A DNA stretch of 64,000 bases from Mesorhizobium escarrei (GCF_935825525.1 NZ_CAKXZT010000124.1:186001-250000), one strand, 5' to 3'; shown: positions 25,180 through 34,869, numbered from the stretch's first letter. Made by a program: numbers and translations. Notes: a model not told the origin generated them from the sequence alone.

Positions 25180-27780
25180 ATGCCCGACCTGCTTTTAGAA
25201 CTCCGTTCGGAAGAGATTCCCGCGCGCATGCAGCGCAAGGCGGCGGGCGACCTGAAGAAGATGATGACGGACGGTTTGGTCGAGGCCGGGCTAACCTATG
25301 AGGCGGCGCGCGAATATTGGACGCCGCGCCGGTTGGCGCTCGACATTCGCGGCGTGACCGCGCGCTCGAAGGACAAAAGCGAGGAGATCAAGGGACCCTC
25401 GACCAAGGCGCCCGAACAGGCGGTCCAGGGTTTTCTGCGCAAGGCCGGTCTTTCCTCGATCGCCGAGGCGCATGTCCACGCCGATCCGAAGAAGGGCGAC
25501 TTCTATGTCGCCCATATCTCCAAGTCGGGCCGGTCGGCAGAAGCAATCATCGCCGACCTGGTGCCGGGCATCATTCGCGACTTTCCATGGCCGAAATCGA
25601 TGCGCTGGGGGCCGGCCTCGGCGAAACCGGGATCCTTGCGCTGGGTGCGGCCGCTGCAGTCCATCCTCTGCACCTTCGGTCCGGAGACCGAGGAGCCGGT
25701 GGTCGTCGATTTCGAGATCGACGGCATCCGCTCGGGCAACATCACCTACGGCCATCGTTTTCACGCGCCGGGCGCAATCAGCGTGCGCCGTTTCGACGAC
25801 TATGCCGCCAAGCTGGAGGCGGCGAAGGTCGTGCTCGACGCCGACCGGCGCAAGCAGATCATTCTTTCCGACGCCAGGAATCTCGCTTTCGCCAACGGGC
25901 TCAACCTTGTCGAGGACGAGGGGCTGCTTGAGGAAGTATCAGGCTTGGTTGAGTGGCCGGTCGTGCTGATGGGCGAATTCGAGCAGGACTTTCTCGCCAT
26001 TCCGGCCGAGGTGATCCGGCTGACCATCCGCGCCAACCAGAAGTGCTTCGTGACGCGACCGCAGGGAGTTGGTGAAGAGCTTTCCAGCCGCTTCATCCTG
26101 ACCGCCAACATCGAAGCCAGCGACGGCGGCAAAGAGATCGCCCACGGCAATGGCAAGGTGGTGCGCGCCCGCCTCTCCGACGCGCTCTATTTCTGGAAGA
26201 CCGACCAGGGCGATTTGCCTGATCTCGACCAGTTGCAGGCATCGGCAGAAAAGTTCGGGCTCGATCTCAAGAAGCCGCTCGACCAGCGCATGGCCCGCCT
26301 CGACCATCTCGGCGTCACCTTCCACGCCAAGCTCGGCACGCAGGGTGAGCGGGTAGAGCGGATCAAGAGGTTGGCTGAGGAACTGGCGCCGATCGTGGCG
26401 AGCGCAATCTCCCCCCTTGAGGGGGAGATGCCAAGTGGCGGCAAGGAGGGCAGGCCAGAGGGGGTCGCTGCGCGTGAAGCACCGGCATTCTCTGTCCATA
26501 ATAGGGCGTTGCGTCAGGACGTGCCGACCCCCTCTGTCGCCTTCAGCGACATCTCCCCCTCAAGGGGGGAGATTCCCGCGCTCGCACGTCGCGCTGCCGT
26601 CCTGGCTAAGGCCGACCTCACCACCGAAGTGATCGGCGAGTTCCCGGAATTGCAGGGCGCCATGGGTCGCAAATACGCGCTGCTGCAGGGAGAGCATCCC
26701 TCGGTCGCCGCCGCGATTGAGGAGCACTATAAGCCGCAGGGCCCGTCCGACCGCGTGCCGACCGATTCGGTATCGGTGGCCGTAGCGCTCGCCGACAAGC
26801 TCGACATGCTGGTCGGCTTCTGGGCGATTGACGAAAAGCCGACGGGGTCAAAGGATCCCTATGCGCTGAGAAGAGCAGCGCTGGGGGTGATCAGGATCTT
26901 GGTCGAGAATGGGGTGAGGCTACCGGTCCAGCGCCAGTTTCTTAACGCACTGTTCGGACTTACCTACAATGGCGGTAATCGTTTTTCGGTGGTCTGGCGA
27001 GCGGATGACGGGGGTGATTTCACTACCGGCGTTGGTTCGGCCGATGATCTGCTCAGTGAGCGAGCAGGTTTGTTGTCCTCGGAGGTACACGGCGTAGAAC
27101 TCCCAGACCATTCTGTTGCTGAGATAGTTGCCGACCTCCTGTCCTTCTTCCACGACCGCCTAAAAGTCTATTTGCGCGACCAGGGCGCCCGGCACGATTT
27201 GATAGATGCAGTGTTGGCGGCGGGCTCGCGCCCGATCTCCCCCCTTGAGGGGGAGATGTCGCCGAAGGCGACAGAGGGGGTCGCCGACCCACGCGAGACG
27301 ACCCCCTCTGCCCTGCCGGGCATCTCCCCCTCAAGGGGGGAGATTGGCCAATCGTCCAACGACGACCTCCTGCAAATCGTTCGTCGCGTCCTAGCCCTTG
27401 GCACCTTCCTCGACACCGAGGACGGCAGCAACCTGCTTGCCGGCACCAAGCGCGCGGCCAACATTCTGGCCGCCGAAGAGAAGAAGAAAACGACGATCGC
27501 CGAAAATGTTGAGCCGGCTCTATTCCGGGAAGAGGCCGAGAAATCGCTGTTTGCCGCGGTGAATCAGGCCGAGAAGGAAGCCGGCCAAGCGATTCACAAC
27601 GAAGACTTTTCCGCCGCCATGCTGGCGCTTAGCGCGTTGCGTGAACCGGTTGATTCATTCTTTGAACGCGTTCTCGTGAATGATGAGGACAAGGCCGTGC
27701 GCGCTAACCGCCTGGCGTTGCTGGCGCGCATCCGGGCAGCGACCGACCAGGTCGCGGATTTCTCGAAAATCGCCGGCTGA
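25180..27780 (+). CDS. glyS: Glycyl-tRNA synthetase beta subunit, with in-frame insertions
   Basis: The tRNA-binding and anticodon subunit of GlyRS. At 866 residues it exceeds the usual ~690-750. The N-terminus [20 protein letters not shown] and the later [36 protein letters not shown] and FFDRVLVND-like FFERVLVND segments are conserved. Two inserts beginning ISPLEGEM and ending ISPSRGEI (about residues 410-465 and 686-722) coincide with repeat elements at 26406 and 27234 and keep the frame. A third unusual stretch at 26913-27140 is locally AT-richer. ATG 25180 gives the family N-terminus. Likely functional, since every conserved block is intact. Confidence 0.94.
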   Translation: MPDLLLELRSEEIPARMQRKAAGDLKKMMTDGLVEAGLTYEAAREYWTPRRLALDIRGVTARSKDKSEEIKGPSTKAPEQAVQGFLRKAGLSSIAEAHVHADPKKGDFYVAHISKSGRSAEAIIADLVPGIIRDFPWPKSMRWGPASAKPGSLRWVRPLQSILCTFGPETEEPVVVDFEIDGIRSGNITYGHRFHAPGAISVRRFDDYAAKLEAAKVVLDADRRKQIILSDARNLAFANGLNLVEDEGLLEEVSGLVEWPVVLMGEFEQDFLAIPAEVIRLTIRANQKCFVTRPQGVGEELSSRFILTANIEASDGGKEIAHGNGKVVRARLSDALYFWKTDQGDLPDLDQLQASAEKFGLDLKKPLDQRMARLDHLGVTFHAKLGTQGERVERIKRLAEELAPIVASAISPLEGEMPSGGKEGRPEGVAAREAPAFSVHNRALRQDVPTPSVAFSDISPSRGEIPALARRAAVLAKADLTTEVIGEFPELQGAMGRKYALLQGEHPSVAAAIEEHYKPQGPSDRVPTDSVSVAVALADKLDMLVGFWAIDEKPTGSKDPYALRRAALGVIRILVENGVRLPVQRQFLNALFGLTYNGGNRFSVVWRADDGGDFTTGVGSADDLLSERAGLLSSEVHGVELPDHSVAEIVADLLSFFHDRLKVYLRDQGARHDLIDAVLAAGSRPISPLEGEMSPKATEGVADPRETTPSALPGISPSRGEIGQSSNDDLLQIVRRVLALGTFLDTEDGSNLLAGTKRAANILAAEEKKKTTIAENVEPALFREEAEKSLFAAVNQAEKEAGQAIHNEDFSAAMLALSALREPVDSFFERVLVNDEDKAVRANRLALLARIRAATDQVADFSKIAG
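26406..26574. repeat. Palindromic repeat element inside glyS, first copy
   Basis: About 169 bp, starting AATCTCCCCCCTTGAGG and ending CAAGGGGGGAGATT, with the same inverted ends as the intergenic copy at 5800. It is translated as [15 protein letters not shown] to [10 protein letters not shown], adding about 56-59 residues between the HD-like region (LAPIVASA) and [14 protein letters not shown]. The right half contains CCCCCTCTGTCGCCTTC, the complement of the conserved inner block. Confidence 0.85.
27234..27345. repeat. Palindromic repeat element inside glyS, second copy
   Basis: A shorter 112-bp copy with ends GATCTCCCCCCTTGAGG and CTCAAGGGGGGAGATT and the inner block TCGCCGAAGGCGACAGAGG identical to the intergenic copy. 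It is translated as [17 protein letters not shown] to [11 protein letters not shown] (about 37 residues), inserted between LIDAVLAAG and [14 protein letters not shown]. The shorter length versus the first copy comes from a smaller centre. Confidence 0.85.
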
Positions 27781-27824
27781 AGCTTGGCAATTCAGGCGAG
27801 CGTCGTCGTCCTGGCCGCGAACTT

Positions 27825-28283
27825 CTATCTGGCCTGATCGATCTCGGGGATGGGCGTTGGTTGCGGTGTTGCGGGCTCAGGCGGGCTGTTCGTTGCCGAT
27901 ATTTTTTTGTCGGATTTGGTGGCCGCCCCGGGCGCTGCGGCAGCAGTTGCCGCGGCAGGTGCGGCGCTGGGAGCAGGCTTTGTGAAGGCGTCACCGACGA
28001 TGCCGCCGCGAATGATCATCGGGCTTTGCATGAAATCATGCTTGGGCTTGCCCTGGGTCGGGATCGCAGAAACTTCTTCATAGGTGACATCGGGCACTGG
28101 TTCGCCGAGCGCCACGATCGATGGCGTGGAGGAGCTCCCAGCCACCTTCACCGGTTCAGGAGCGCCGAGCCTGACGACGGACGGCGTCGAGGATGGCGCA
28201 CCGGGAACGACGAAGGACGAAGCCTGTGCTGTGCCCGCCGCCAGAGTAAGACCCAGCGCTCCCAGGATACGCACCCAGACCAT
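27825..28283 (-). CDS. Exported Pro/Ala-rich protein of unknown function
   Basis: 152 residues with a signal peptide (ILGALGLTLAAGTAQA, cleavage near residue 20). An internal near-repeat follows (SSTPSVVRLGAPEPV and SSTPSIVALGEPVPD), then KHDFMQSPMIIRGGIVGDAF and a low-complexity Ala/Pro tail. ATG 28283 has GGGAG 5 nt upstream. No known domain is recognised; probably a periplasmic or envelope protein. Convergent with glyS and divergent from tsaC. Confidence 0.75.
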   Translation of the reverse strand: MVWVRILGALGLTLAAGTAQASSFVVPGAPSSTPSVVRLGAPEPVKVAGSSSTPSIVALGEPVPDVTYEEVSAIPTQGKPKHDFMQSPMIIRGGIVGDAFTKPAPSAAPAAATAAAAPGAATKSDKKISATNSPPEPATPQPTPIPEIDQAR

Positions 28284-28449
28284 GATAGCTCCCGTTGCCC
28301 AACAGGCCGGCACCATACCGTCCGGAAATTGATGCGGGCTTGCCAGGAAAGCCAGCATTTTAGCGATTGGCCATTCGCTTCCGCCCGGACTTGCCCCGTG
28401 AGCGTCACCGTATTACGCACCCACATCTGTATGGTCCCGCATCTGTAAG

Positions 28450-29430
28450 GTGATGAGAGTGGCTGAGATACTTGCCGCCGGCGAGGCGATGGAGCGGGCG
28501 CTGGCGCTGCTCGAAGGCGGCGATGTCGTCGCCATTCCGACCGAAACCGTCTACGGACTGGCGGCCGATGCCACCAATGGTGTTGGCGTGGCGCGCATCT
28601 TCGAGGTCAAGGGCCGGCCGCGCTTCAATCCGCTGATCGCCCATGTCGCCGATCTGGCGATGGCTGAGCGCATCGCGCTGTTCGATCCCGTGTCGAAAGG
28701 GCTGGCGCAGACATTCTGGCCGGGACCGCTGACGCTGGTGCTGCCGCAGTGGCCCGGCAACGGCATTCATCCGCTGGTCACGGCCGGGCTCGATACGATC
28801 GCGCTGCGCATGCCGAAAGGCTTTGGCGGCCAACTGATCGCCAGGCTTGGACGCCCGCTTGCAGCGCCCAGCGCCAATTCCTCAGGCAGGATCAGCGCAA
28901 CGACAGCCGAGGCAGTGGCCGCCGATTTTGGTCCAAAAATCAAGCTGGTGGTCGATGGCGGCGCGACGTCGGTCGGGCTCGAATCGACAATCGTGAAGAT
29001 AGAGGGCGGAAAGCTGCGGCTGCTGCGGCCGGGCGGCATTGCCGCCGAAGAGATCGAAGCGGCCGCCGGCATGAAGCTGTGGCGCGGCGCGGCGGGCATC
29101 GAGGCGCCGGGCATGCTCGCCTCGCATTACGCGCCGGGTGCTGCGGTGCGGGTCAACGCCGCAAACGTCGCAAAGGGCGAAGCCTTGCTGGCCTTCGGCC
29201 CGCGCCGCGCCGAAGGCTGGCAAGGCGCTGCCGCCTTGCGCAACCTATCCGAGACCGGCGACCTGCGCGAGGCAGCAAGCAACCTCTTTGCCCATATGCA
29301 GGATCTCGATCGCAGCGGCGCCAAAACAATCGCCGTCGAGCCGATCCCCTCCGACGGGCTGGGCGAGGCGATCAACGACCGGCTTTGGCGCGCCGCCGCC
29401 CCTCGTGACAAGATCGATCGAGCACCATAG
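28450..29430 (+). CDS. tsaC: L-threonylcarbamoyladenylate synthase
   Basis: 326 residues of the long Sua5 type. The N-terminal YrdC domain shows IPTETVYGLAADATN and KGRPRFNPLIAHV, which bind ATP, threonine and bicarbonate; PSANSSGRISATTAEAV is also typical. The C-terminal ~120 residues form the Sua5 domain. The enzyme makes threonylcarbamoyl-AMP for the t6A37 modification of ANN-decoding tRNAs. GTG 28450 and ATG 28453 are both possible starts. The next gene follows 10 nt later. Confidence 0.92.
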   Translation: MMRVAEILAAGEAMERALALLEGGDVVAIPTETVYGLAADATNGVGVARIFEVKGRPRFNPLIAHVADLAMAERIALFDPVSKGLAQTFWPGPLTLVLPQWPGNGIHPLVTAGLDTIALRMPKGFGGQLIARLGRPLAAPSANSSGRISATTAEAVAADFGPKIKLVVDGGATSVGLESTIVKIEGGKLRLLRPGGIAAEEIEAAAGMKLWRGAAGIEAPGMLASHYAPGAAVRVNAANVAKGEALLAFGPRRAEGWQGAAALRNLSETGDLREAASNLFAHMQDLDRSGAKTIAVEPIPSDGLGEAINDRLWRAAAPRDKIDRAP

Positions 29431-29440
29431 TTTCCCGTCC

Positions 29441-30871
29441 ATGAACGACATCTCAAGGGATATCGACCCCGCCCTCATCGACCGCTTTGCGGTCATCGTC
29501 GGCGACAAATATGCGCTTCGTGACCAGCAGGATATCGTGCCTTACCTCACGGAGAGACGCGGCCTGTGGCATGGCAGGACGGCGCTGGTGCTGAGGCCCG
29601 GCAGCGTCGACGAGGTCAGCCGCATCATGCGGCTGGCGACCGAGACGGGAACGCCGGTCGTGCCGCAAAGCGGCAACACCGGGCTGGTCGGCGCGCAGGT
29701 GCCGGACACGTCCGGCCGCCAGATCGTGCTGTCGCTGTCGCGGCTGAACCGCATTCGCGAGATCGACGTCCTGTCCAACACGGTCACCGTCGAGGCCGGG
29801 GTCATCCTGCAGACGCTGCAGGAAGCGGCCGATGCCGCCGACCGCCTGTTTCCGCTGTCGCTTGCCGCGCAAGGCTCCTGCCAGATCGGCGGCAATCTCT
29901 CTTCCAATGCCGGCGGCACCGGCGTTCTCGCCTATGGCAATGCGCGTGAGCTGTGCCTCGGCGTCGAGGTGGTGCTGCCGACCGGCGAGGTGTTCGACGA
30001 TCTGCGCAAGCTGAAGAAGGACAACACCGGTTACGATCTGAAGAACCTGTTCATCGGCGCGGAAGGCACGCTCGGCGTCATCACCGCGGCCGTGCTCAAG
30101 CTTTTCCCAAAGCCCAAGGGGGGCGAGGTGGCCTTTGCCGGCCTGTCGTCACCTGAGGCGGCACTGTCCCTGTTCAGCCTGGCGATGGATCGCGCCGGTG
30201 CTGCGCTCACTGCTTTCGAGCTGATCGGCCAGAGGCCCTACGATTTTACGCTTTTGCACGCGCCTGGCGTCGTGCGGCCGTTGTCCGGGGATTGGCCATG
30301 GTATGTGCTGATGCAGATCTCTTCGGGTCGCTCGGTGGAGGATGCGAGGGCCCTGATCGAGGAGGTGCTCTCAGTCGGCCTCGAGCAGGAGATCGTCGGC
30401 GATGCAGTGATTGCGGCGAGCATCGCGCAGGGCGACGCGTTCTGGAATTTCCGCGAGCTGCTGCCCGAGGCGCAGAAGCCCGAAGGCGCCTCGATCAAGC
30501 ACGACATCTCTGTGCCGGTGGCGGCCATCCCGCAATTCATCGAAAAGGCAGCCGGCGCCGTTCAATCGGTCAGCCCCGGTGCGCGCGAGGTGTGTTTCGG
30601 CCACATGGGCGACGGCAATCTCCACTACAACATCTCCCGGCCGATCGGCGGCGATGACGAAGCGTTTCTCGGGCTGTATCACGCCATGAACAAGGCCGTG
30701 CACGATGTGGTGCGCAGCCTTCACGGCTCGATCTCGGCCGAGCACGGCATTGGCCAGCTGAAGCGGGATGAATTGATCGCGACAGCGCCGCCGATGGCGA
30801 TCGAGCTGATGCGCAGGGTGAAGACGGCCTTCGACCCGGCCGGCATCATGAATCCCGGTAAGGTTATCTGA
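29441..30871 (+). CDS. FAD-binding oxidoreductase (2-hydroxyacid dehydrogenase type)
   Basis: 476 residues with a PCMH-type FAD-binding domain (VVPQSGNTGLVGAQVPD, then GGNLSSNAGGTGVLAYGNAREL) and a C-terminal FAD-oxidase domain ending AFDPAGIMNPGKVI. HMGDGNLHYNI and SAEHGIGQLKRD are metal/substrate-site motifs of the D-lactate / D-2-hydroxyglutarate dehydrogenase group. The exact 2-hydroxyacid cannot be assigned. ATG 29441 lies 10 nt after tsaC, so an operon is likely; the in-frame extension into tsaC is ignored. Confidence 0.92.
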   Translation: MNDISRDIDPALIDRFAVIVGDKYALRDQQDIVPYLTERRGLWHGRTALVLRPGSVDEVSRIMRLATETGTPVVPQSGNTGLVGAQVPDTSGRQIVLSLSRLNRIREIDVLSNTVTVEAGVILQTLQEAADAADRLFPLSLAAQGSCQIGGNLSSNAGGTGVLAYGNARELCLGVEVVLPTGEVFDDLRKLKKDNTGYDLKNLFIGAEGTLGVITAAVLKLFPKPKGGEVAFAGLSSPEAALSLFSLAMDRAGAALTAFELIGQRPYDFTLLHAPGVVRPLSGDWPWYVLMQISSGRSVEDARALIEEVLSVGLEQEIVGDAVIAASIAQGDAFWNFRELLPEAQKPEGASIKHDISVPVAAIPQFIEKAAGAVQSVSPGAREVCFGHMGDGNLHYNISRPIGGDDEAFLGLYHAMNKAVHDVVRSLHGSISAEHGIGQLKRDELIATAPPMAIELMRRVKTAFDPAGIMNPGKVI

Positions 30872-31055
30872 TCCTTTCGCCGTCTTGTGAATGGTCGCAT
30901 TCCGATAACCATCCTCTCGAGATCAGCAAAATTTAACCGACTTTCTTAAGCGCTGCGATAAGAAGCCCGCGCTAATGTTTCCCCACAACGAGGCTGGAAA
31001 AACCGGCCCGGAGAACCGGAAAACCGGCTCTCAGGAGAGACAGGAAAGGCACGAT

Positions 31056-31622
31056 ATGAACACTGGACTGAAGCCAGTCTGGGCCGGGCGCAATATGCGC
31101 CTCGACCCATTCCGCCTGCCGCAGGTGGTGAGCTACGCGACGCGCGACGACTATGGCGACGTTACCTTCACCATCGACCACCGTGGCGCCGTCATTCGGC
31201 GCGTGCTGGAGATGAGCGGCGTGCCGGCGTTCATCGCTCTGCCCGCCAACGCGTTTCGTGGCGTGGCAGCCCGCGCAATGGAGGATCCGGACGGCAATGT
31301 CACGGTGACGCTGGAGCTTCTGCACAATGATCCGATGCTGTCGGTGCCGCTGCTGGTGGCCGACGATCTCGAGGATGTCGCCGCCGACTGGCGCGCCTGG
31401 GCCGATGCATACCGTCTGCCGATGCTTTTGATCGAATCCGACGGCATCGCCCGCACCCTGGAGGAATCGCTTGGCACCGCCATCAAGACATTGCCGGCGC
31501 AGGACCGCCGCAGGGGTCGGCTTTCGACCAAGCGTCGTCCGCGCTTCCTCGCCCGCCGCAGGGCCGGCGACCTCGGCCTCAGGCTGGTGATCGGCGGCCA
31601 GGAGATCATCTCGCGCGAATAG
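31056..31622 (+). CDS. DUF6101-like protein of unknown function
   Basis: 188 residues, with FRLPQVVSYATRDDYGDVTF, then GAVIRRVLEMSGVPAFIALP, then AFRGVAARAMEDPDGNVTVT and a basic C-terminus (RRRGRLSTKRRPRFLARRRA). It resembles a family of conserved Rhizobiales proteins that I associate with DUF6101, though I cannot confirm the number. No signal peptide or membrane segment is seen. ATG 31056 follows AGGAAAGG. Function unknown; the basic tail could bind nucleic acid (inference). Confidence 0.75.
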   Translation: MNTGLKPVWAGRNMRLDPFRLPQVVSYATRDDYGDVTFTIDHRGAVIRRVLEMSGVPAFIALPANAFRGVAARAMEDPDGNVTVTLELLHNDPMLSVPLLVADDLEDVAADWRAWADAYRLPMLLIESDGIARTLEESLGTAIKTLPAQDRRRGRLSTKRRPRFLARRRAGDLGLRLVIGGQEIISRE

Positions 31623-31700
31623 TGCATGTCGCGCAAAAGTCCGTTGAAACGTGACGCGCTTAGTGTGTGTTGATATTCAGGTCAGGCCGAGCCGAAAATG

Positions 31701-31790
31701 GTGGCTTCCGGAGCGGAGCCGTACTTTTCGTACGTGAGCACCGGAAGCGCAGGAAGCCGCCGTTTGCAGGCCGGCATCCTGAGTATCGAC
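31701..31790. repeat. Conserved-looking hairpin element downstream of ubiA
   Basis: Around 31704-31748, GCTTCCGG pairs with CCGGAAGC and encloses GTAC-TTTTC-GTAC. The left arm (GGCTTCC) can alternatively pair with GGAAGCC at 31752-31758, so two folds compete. The block then continues CGCCGTTTGCAGGCCGG. I recall similar sequences in intergenic regions of many Rhizobiales, which suggests a repeat or small RNA-like element. It sits between convergent genes and may also serve as a bidirectional terminator. Confidence 0.55.
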
Positions 31791-31795
31791 ATACC

Positions 31796-32779
31796 CTACA
31801 CCAGCGGCTTCAGCGCCACCCATAACGCACCGCCGATCAGGCCGAGGAAGATCAGCCAGCCGACCTGGTTGTTCGACCTGAACAAAAGCATGCACTGGTC
31901 CGGATCGTCGATGTCGAGCACGGTGATCTGCCGCACCATATGGGCGCCGGCGGCGACCAGGCCGGCCAGCGCCGGCACCGGCGCCTGCGCCGCCGCGAAG
32001 GCGATGGCGAAGCAGACCAGCGCTCCGCCATAAAGCCCGACGAGCCAGATCCTGGTGTTGTCGCCGAACAGGCGTGCGGTCGAGCGCACACCGACGATGG
32101 CGTCGTCTTCCTTGTCCTGATGCGCATAGATCGTGTCGTAGCCGATCACCCACAGGATAGAGCCGATATAGAGCATCACGGGTGGGCCATCGAGATCGCC
32201 GAATTCGACCGCCCATCCCATCAGCGCACCCCAGGAAAAAGCAAGGCCGAGAACCAGTTGCGGCCAGTTGGTGTACCGCTTCATGAACGGGTAGATGGCG
32301 ACGACGGCGAGCGAGCAGATGCCGAGCAGGACGGCAAAGCTGTTGAACTGCACTAGCACAGCCAGTCCAACCAGCGCCTGGATCACGAGAAACGCCCAAG
32401 CCTGCCGGCGCGTGACCTTTCCCGCCGGCAGCGGCCGCGAGCGCGTGCGTTCCACCTGGTTGTCGATGTCCTGGTCGACCAGGTCGTTGTAAGTGCAGCC
32501 GGCGCCGCGCATGGCGACGGCGCCGATCAGGAACAGCACGAGATACCATGGCGCCGGCAGCAGCGTGAGCAGGGGATCAGTAGGGCGTGGATAGGCACTC
32601 GCGGCAAGGGCTGCCGACCACCAGCACGGCCACAGCAGCAACTGCCAACCGATCGGCCGGTCCCACCGGGCAAGCTGCGCATAGGGCCATGTCAGGCGTG
32701 GCAGAATGCGGTAGACCCAGTGGCCGCTCGGCGCATCGGCGACGCGGCCCTGGGCTGTTTTCGACTGGATGGGTTCCAT
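31796..32779 (-). CDS. ubiA: 4-hydroxybenzoate octaprenyltransferase
   Basis: A 327-residue integral membrane prenyltransferase with eight or nine hydrophobic helices. The first Asp-rich motif is NDLVDQDIDNQVERTRSRPL and the second is in YAHQDKEDDAIVGVRSTA; both bind Mg2+ and the prenyl diphosphate. It attaches the polyprenyl tail to 4-hydroxybenzoate in ubiquinone synthesis, using the product of the polyprenyl synthase at 16.5 kb. ATG 32779. Confidence 0.95.
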   Translation of the reverse strand: MEPIQSKTAQGRVADAPSGHWVYRILPRLTWPYAQLARWDRPIGWQLLLWPCWWSAALAASAYPRPTDPLLTLLPAPWYLVLFLIGAVAMRGAGCTYNDLVDQDIDNQVERTRSRPLPAGKVTRRQAWAFLVIQALVGLAVLVQFNSFAVLLGICSLAVVAIYPFMKRYTNWPQLVLGLAFSWGALMGWAVEFGDLDGPPVMLYIGSILWVIGYDTIYAHQDKEDDAIVGVRSTARLFGDNTRIWLVGLYGGALVCFAIAFAAAQAPVPALAGLVAAGAHMVRQITVLDIDDPDQCMLLFRSNNQVGWLIFLGLIGGALWVALKPLV

Positions 32780-32828
32780 CGTGCTGAAGTGGCAGCAGCG
32801 GCGGAAAGCGTCAAGCCTCGTCGGCGAC

Positions 32829-33203
32829 CTAGATCTTTTCGATGAGGGTCACGACTGGCAGGCTCTCGAAATGCTTGTCACAAGTCAGGAGCGTCGCGTC
32901 ATGCGCCCGAGCGGTCGCGAAAATGATCGCATCTGCGGTTGCCAATTTGTGCTTCCGGCAGGCTTCGGCGGCGGCTAGGGCGATCTCCGTGTCAAGCGTG
33001 ACCACCCTACAGACCTGCGTAAAGGCGATGGTCTGATCGGCTTTGTTTTCGCCCACTTCGCGAGTGAGCCATTTTGCGAGTTCCAACTGCACCATGGTCG
33101 GAACGAGCCAGTCGGCTCGCTCGGGCAGATGCTCGGCCACCTGCTCTCCAGTCGTGGAGCCTATCAGCCATTCGATCCAAGCCGAGGTATCGACGAGCAC
33201 CAT
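32829..33203 (-). CDS. vapC: VapC-type PIN-domain toxin
   Basis: A 124-residue PIN ribonuclease. Acidic active-site residues are visible in LVDTSAWIEWL (first Asp, residue 4), VQLELAKWL (Glu), TADAIIFATA (Asp) and LLTCDKHFESL (Asp), so the catalytic site looks complete. VapC toxins cut initiator tRNA or rRNA. ATG 33203 shares its A with the TGA of the upstream antitoxin gene (TGATG), the typical coupled antitoxin-toxin arrangement. Confidence 0.92.
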   Translation of the reverse strand: MVLVDTSAWIEWLIGSTTGEQVAEHLPERADWLVPTMVQLELAKWLTREVGENKADQTIAFTQVCRVVTLDTEIALAAAEACRKHKLATADAIIFATARAHDATLLTCDKHFESLPVVTLIEKI

Positions 33204-33415
33204 CAGACACGGTCCGACCGGTCGCGATATTCCGTCGCCGAAGCGCCCTTCGCCAGTCCCTTCAGCGCTTCCCGCTTCGGCACAGGGACGAGTAGCACGC
33301 CCGTTCCCTTCGGGATGAAGGCAAAGGTCAAACCCGCTTCCCAATGCTGGGCCGTCCGGATCGCCTTGGGAATCGATATCTGAAACTTCGAGGACAGGGT
33401 TGCAGTCTCCGACAT
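33203..33415 (-). CDS. vapB: AbrB/SpoVT-fold VapB antitoxin
   Basis: A 70-residue swapped-hairpin (AbrB/MazE) DNA-binding antitoxin: TATLSSKFQISIPKAIRTAQ at the N-terminus, then a C-terminal tail (KGASATEYRDRSDRV) that would thread into VapC. ATG 33415 has GAGGG 7 nt upstream; ATG 33421 is too close to that site. It overlaps vapC by TGATG, so the pair forms a complete operon that probably represses itself by binding upstream of 33415. Confidence 0.9.
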   Translation of the reverse strand: MSETATLSSKFQISIPKAIRTAQHWEAGLTFAFIPKGTGVLLVPVPKREALKGLAKGASATEYRDRSDRV

Positions 33416-33591
33416 TATCATACCCTCACTTGATCGATGCACAAAACGTAAGACGCAATTGGGGCCAATGCAAGGTGCAGTTGGAGCCCACGTTCCCGTG
33501 CGCAATTGCCGTCGAAGCACCCAAATGTCTTGACCCGTCGTCCGGGGCACAATAGCGCAGTCCGGATCGTGGAACGGCAAGGGACCTGGGC

Positions 33592-34869
33592 ATGCGCGTA
33601 TTGTTGATTGGCTCCGGCGGCCGCGAACATGCCTTGGCCTGGAAGATCGCGGCCTCGCCGCTACTGACCAAGTTTTACGCGGCGCCCGGCAACCCTGGCA
33701 TCGGCCACGAAGCCGAACTGGTGACGCTCGACATTGCCGATCATGCGGCGGTGGCCCGGTTCTGCACGGAGAAAAAGATCGACCTCGTCGTGGTCGGGCC
33801 GGAAGGGCCGCTGGTCGCCGGCATTGCCGACGACCTTCGCGCTGAAAACATTCGCGTCTTCGGCCCGTCCAGGGCGGCGGCGCGGCTGGAAGGCTCGAAG
33901 GGTTTCACCAAGGATCTTTGCGCGAAATACGCCATCCCGACCGCCGCCTATGGCCGTTTCGGCGATCTGGCGTCGGCCAGGGCCTATGTCGAAAAGATAG
34001 GCGCGCCGATCGTCATCAAGGCCGACGGCCTCGCCGCCGGCAAGGGCGTTACCGTCGCCATGAATTTGGCCGAGGCGCTGGCAGCACTCGATGCCTGTTT
34101 CGACGGGTCCTTCGGACAGGCAGGCGCGGAGGTGGTGGTCGAGGAGTTTCTCACCGGCGAGGAGGCGAGCTTCTTTTGCCTGTGCGACGGCGTCACCGCG
34201 CTGCCATTCGGCACCGCGCAGGACCACAAGCGCCTCAGTGACGGCGACGTCGGCCCGAACACCGGCGGCATGGGGGCCTATTCGCCGGCCCCGGTGATGA
34301 CGCCGGAGATGATCGACCGCACCATGCGCGAGATCGTCGAGCCGACCATGCGCGGCATGGCCGAACTTGGCGCGCCGTTCTCGGGCGTGCTGTTTGCCGG
34401 GCTGATGATCTCAGGCGAGGGGCCGAAGCTGATCGAATACAACACCCGTTTCGGCGACCCGGAATGCCAGGTGCTGATGATGCGGCTGAAGGACGATCTC
34501 CTGGTCCTGCTCAACGCTGCCGCCGACGGCCAGCTTGCACATACCTCAGTGCGCTGGCGCGACGAGGCGGCGCTCACCGTGGTTATGGCGGCAAGGGGTT
34601 ACCCCGGCACCCCGGAAAAGGGCTCGGTCATCCGCGGCGTCGAACAGGCCGCAGGCGATGGCGTCGAGATCTTTCATGCCGGCACCGCCATCGACAATGA
34701 CTCGCTGGTCGCCAATGGCGGCCGTGTGCTCGGTGTCACGGCGACCGGCGGCACGGTCGGCGAGGCGCAGCGACGAGCCTACGCCGCGCTCGACCGGATC
34801 GATTGGCCGCAAGGTTTTTGCCGCCGCGACATCGGCTGGCAGGCCGTGGCCCGCGAGCAGGCGCGCTGA
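33592..34869 (+). CDS. purD: Phosphoribosylamine-glycine ligase
   Basis: A 425-residue ATP-grasp enzyme of purine synthesis (step two). [20 protein letters not shown] is the N-terminal signature. [18 protein letters not shown] [20 protein letters not shown] is the ATP-grasp core, and [12 protein letters not shown] and TRFGDPECQ are the phosphoribosylamine and metal sites. Length is normal. It is divergent from vapBC and convergent with the GH25 gene; no purine gene is adjacent. Confidence 0.97.
   Translation: MRVLLIGSGGREHALAWKIAASPLLTKFYAAPGNPGIGHEAELVTLDIADHAAVARFCTEKKIDLVVVGPEGPLVAGIADDLRAENIRVFGPSRAAARLEGSKGFTKDLCAKYAIPTAAYGRFGDLASARAYVEKIGAPIVIKADGLAAGKGVTVAMNLAEALAALDACFDGSFGQAGAEVVVEEFLTGEEASFFCLCDGVTALPFGTAQDHKRLSDGDVGPNTGGMGAYSPAPVMTPEMIDRTMREIVEPTMRGMAELGAPFSGVLFAGLMISGEGPKLIEYNTRFGDPECQVLMMRLKDDLLVLLNAAADGQLAHTSVRWRDEAALTVVMAARGYPGTPEKGSVIRGVEQAAGDGVEIFHAGTAIDNDSLVANGGRVLGVTATGGTVGEAQRRAYAALDRIDWPQGFCRRDIGWQAVAREQAR

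Noticed and set aside
5800..27345. CRISPR interpretation of the dispersed palindromes
   Set aside because: The copies are far apart, lack unique spacers between regular repeats, and have no cas genes nearby.
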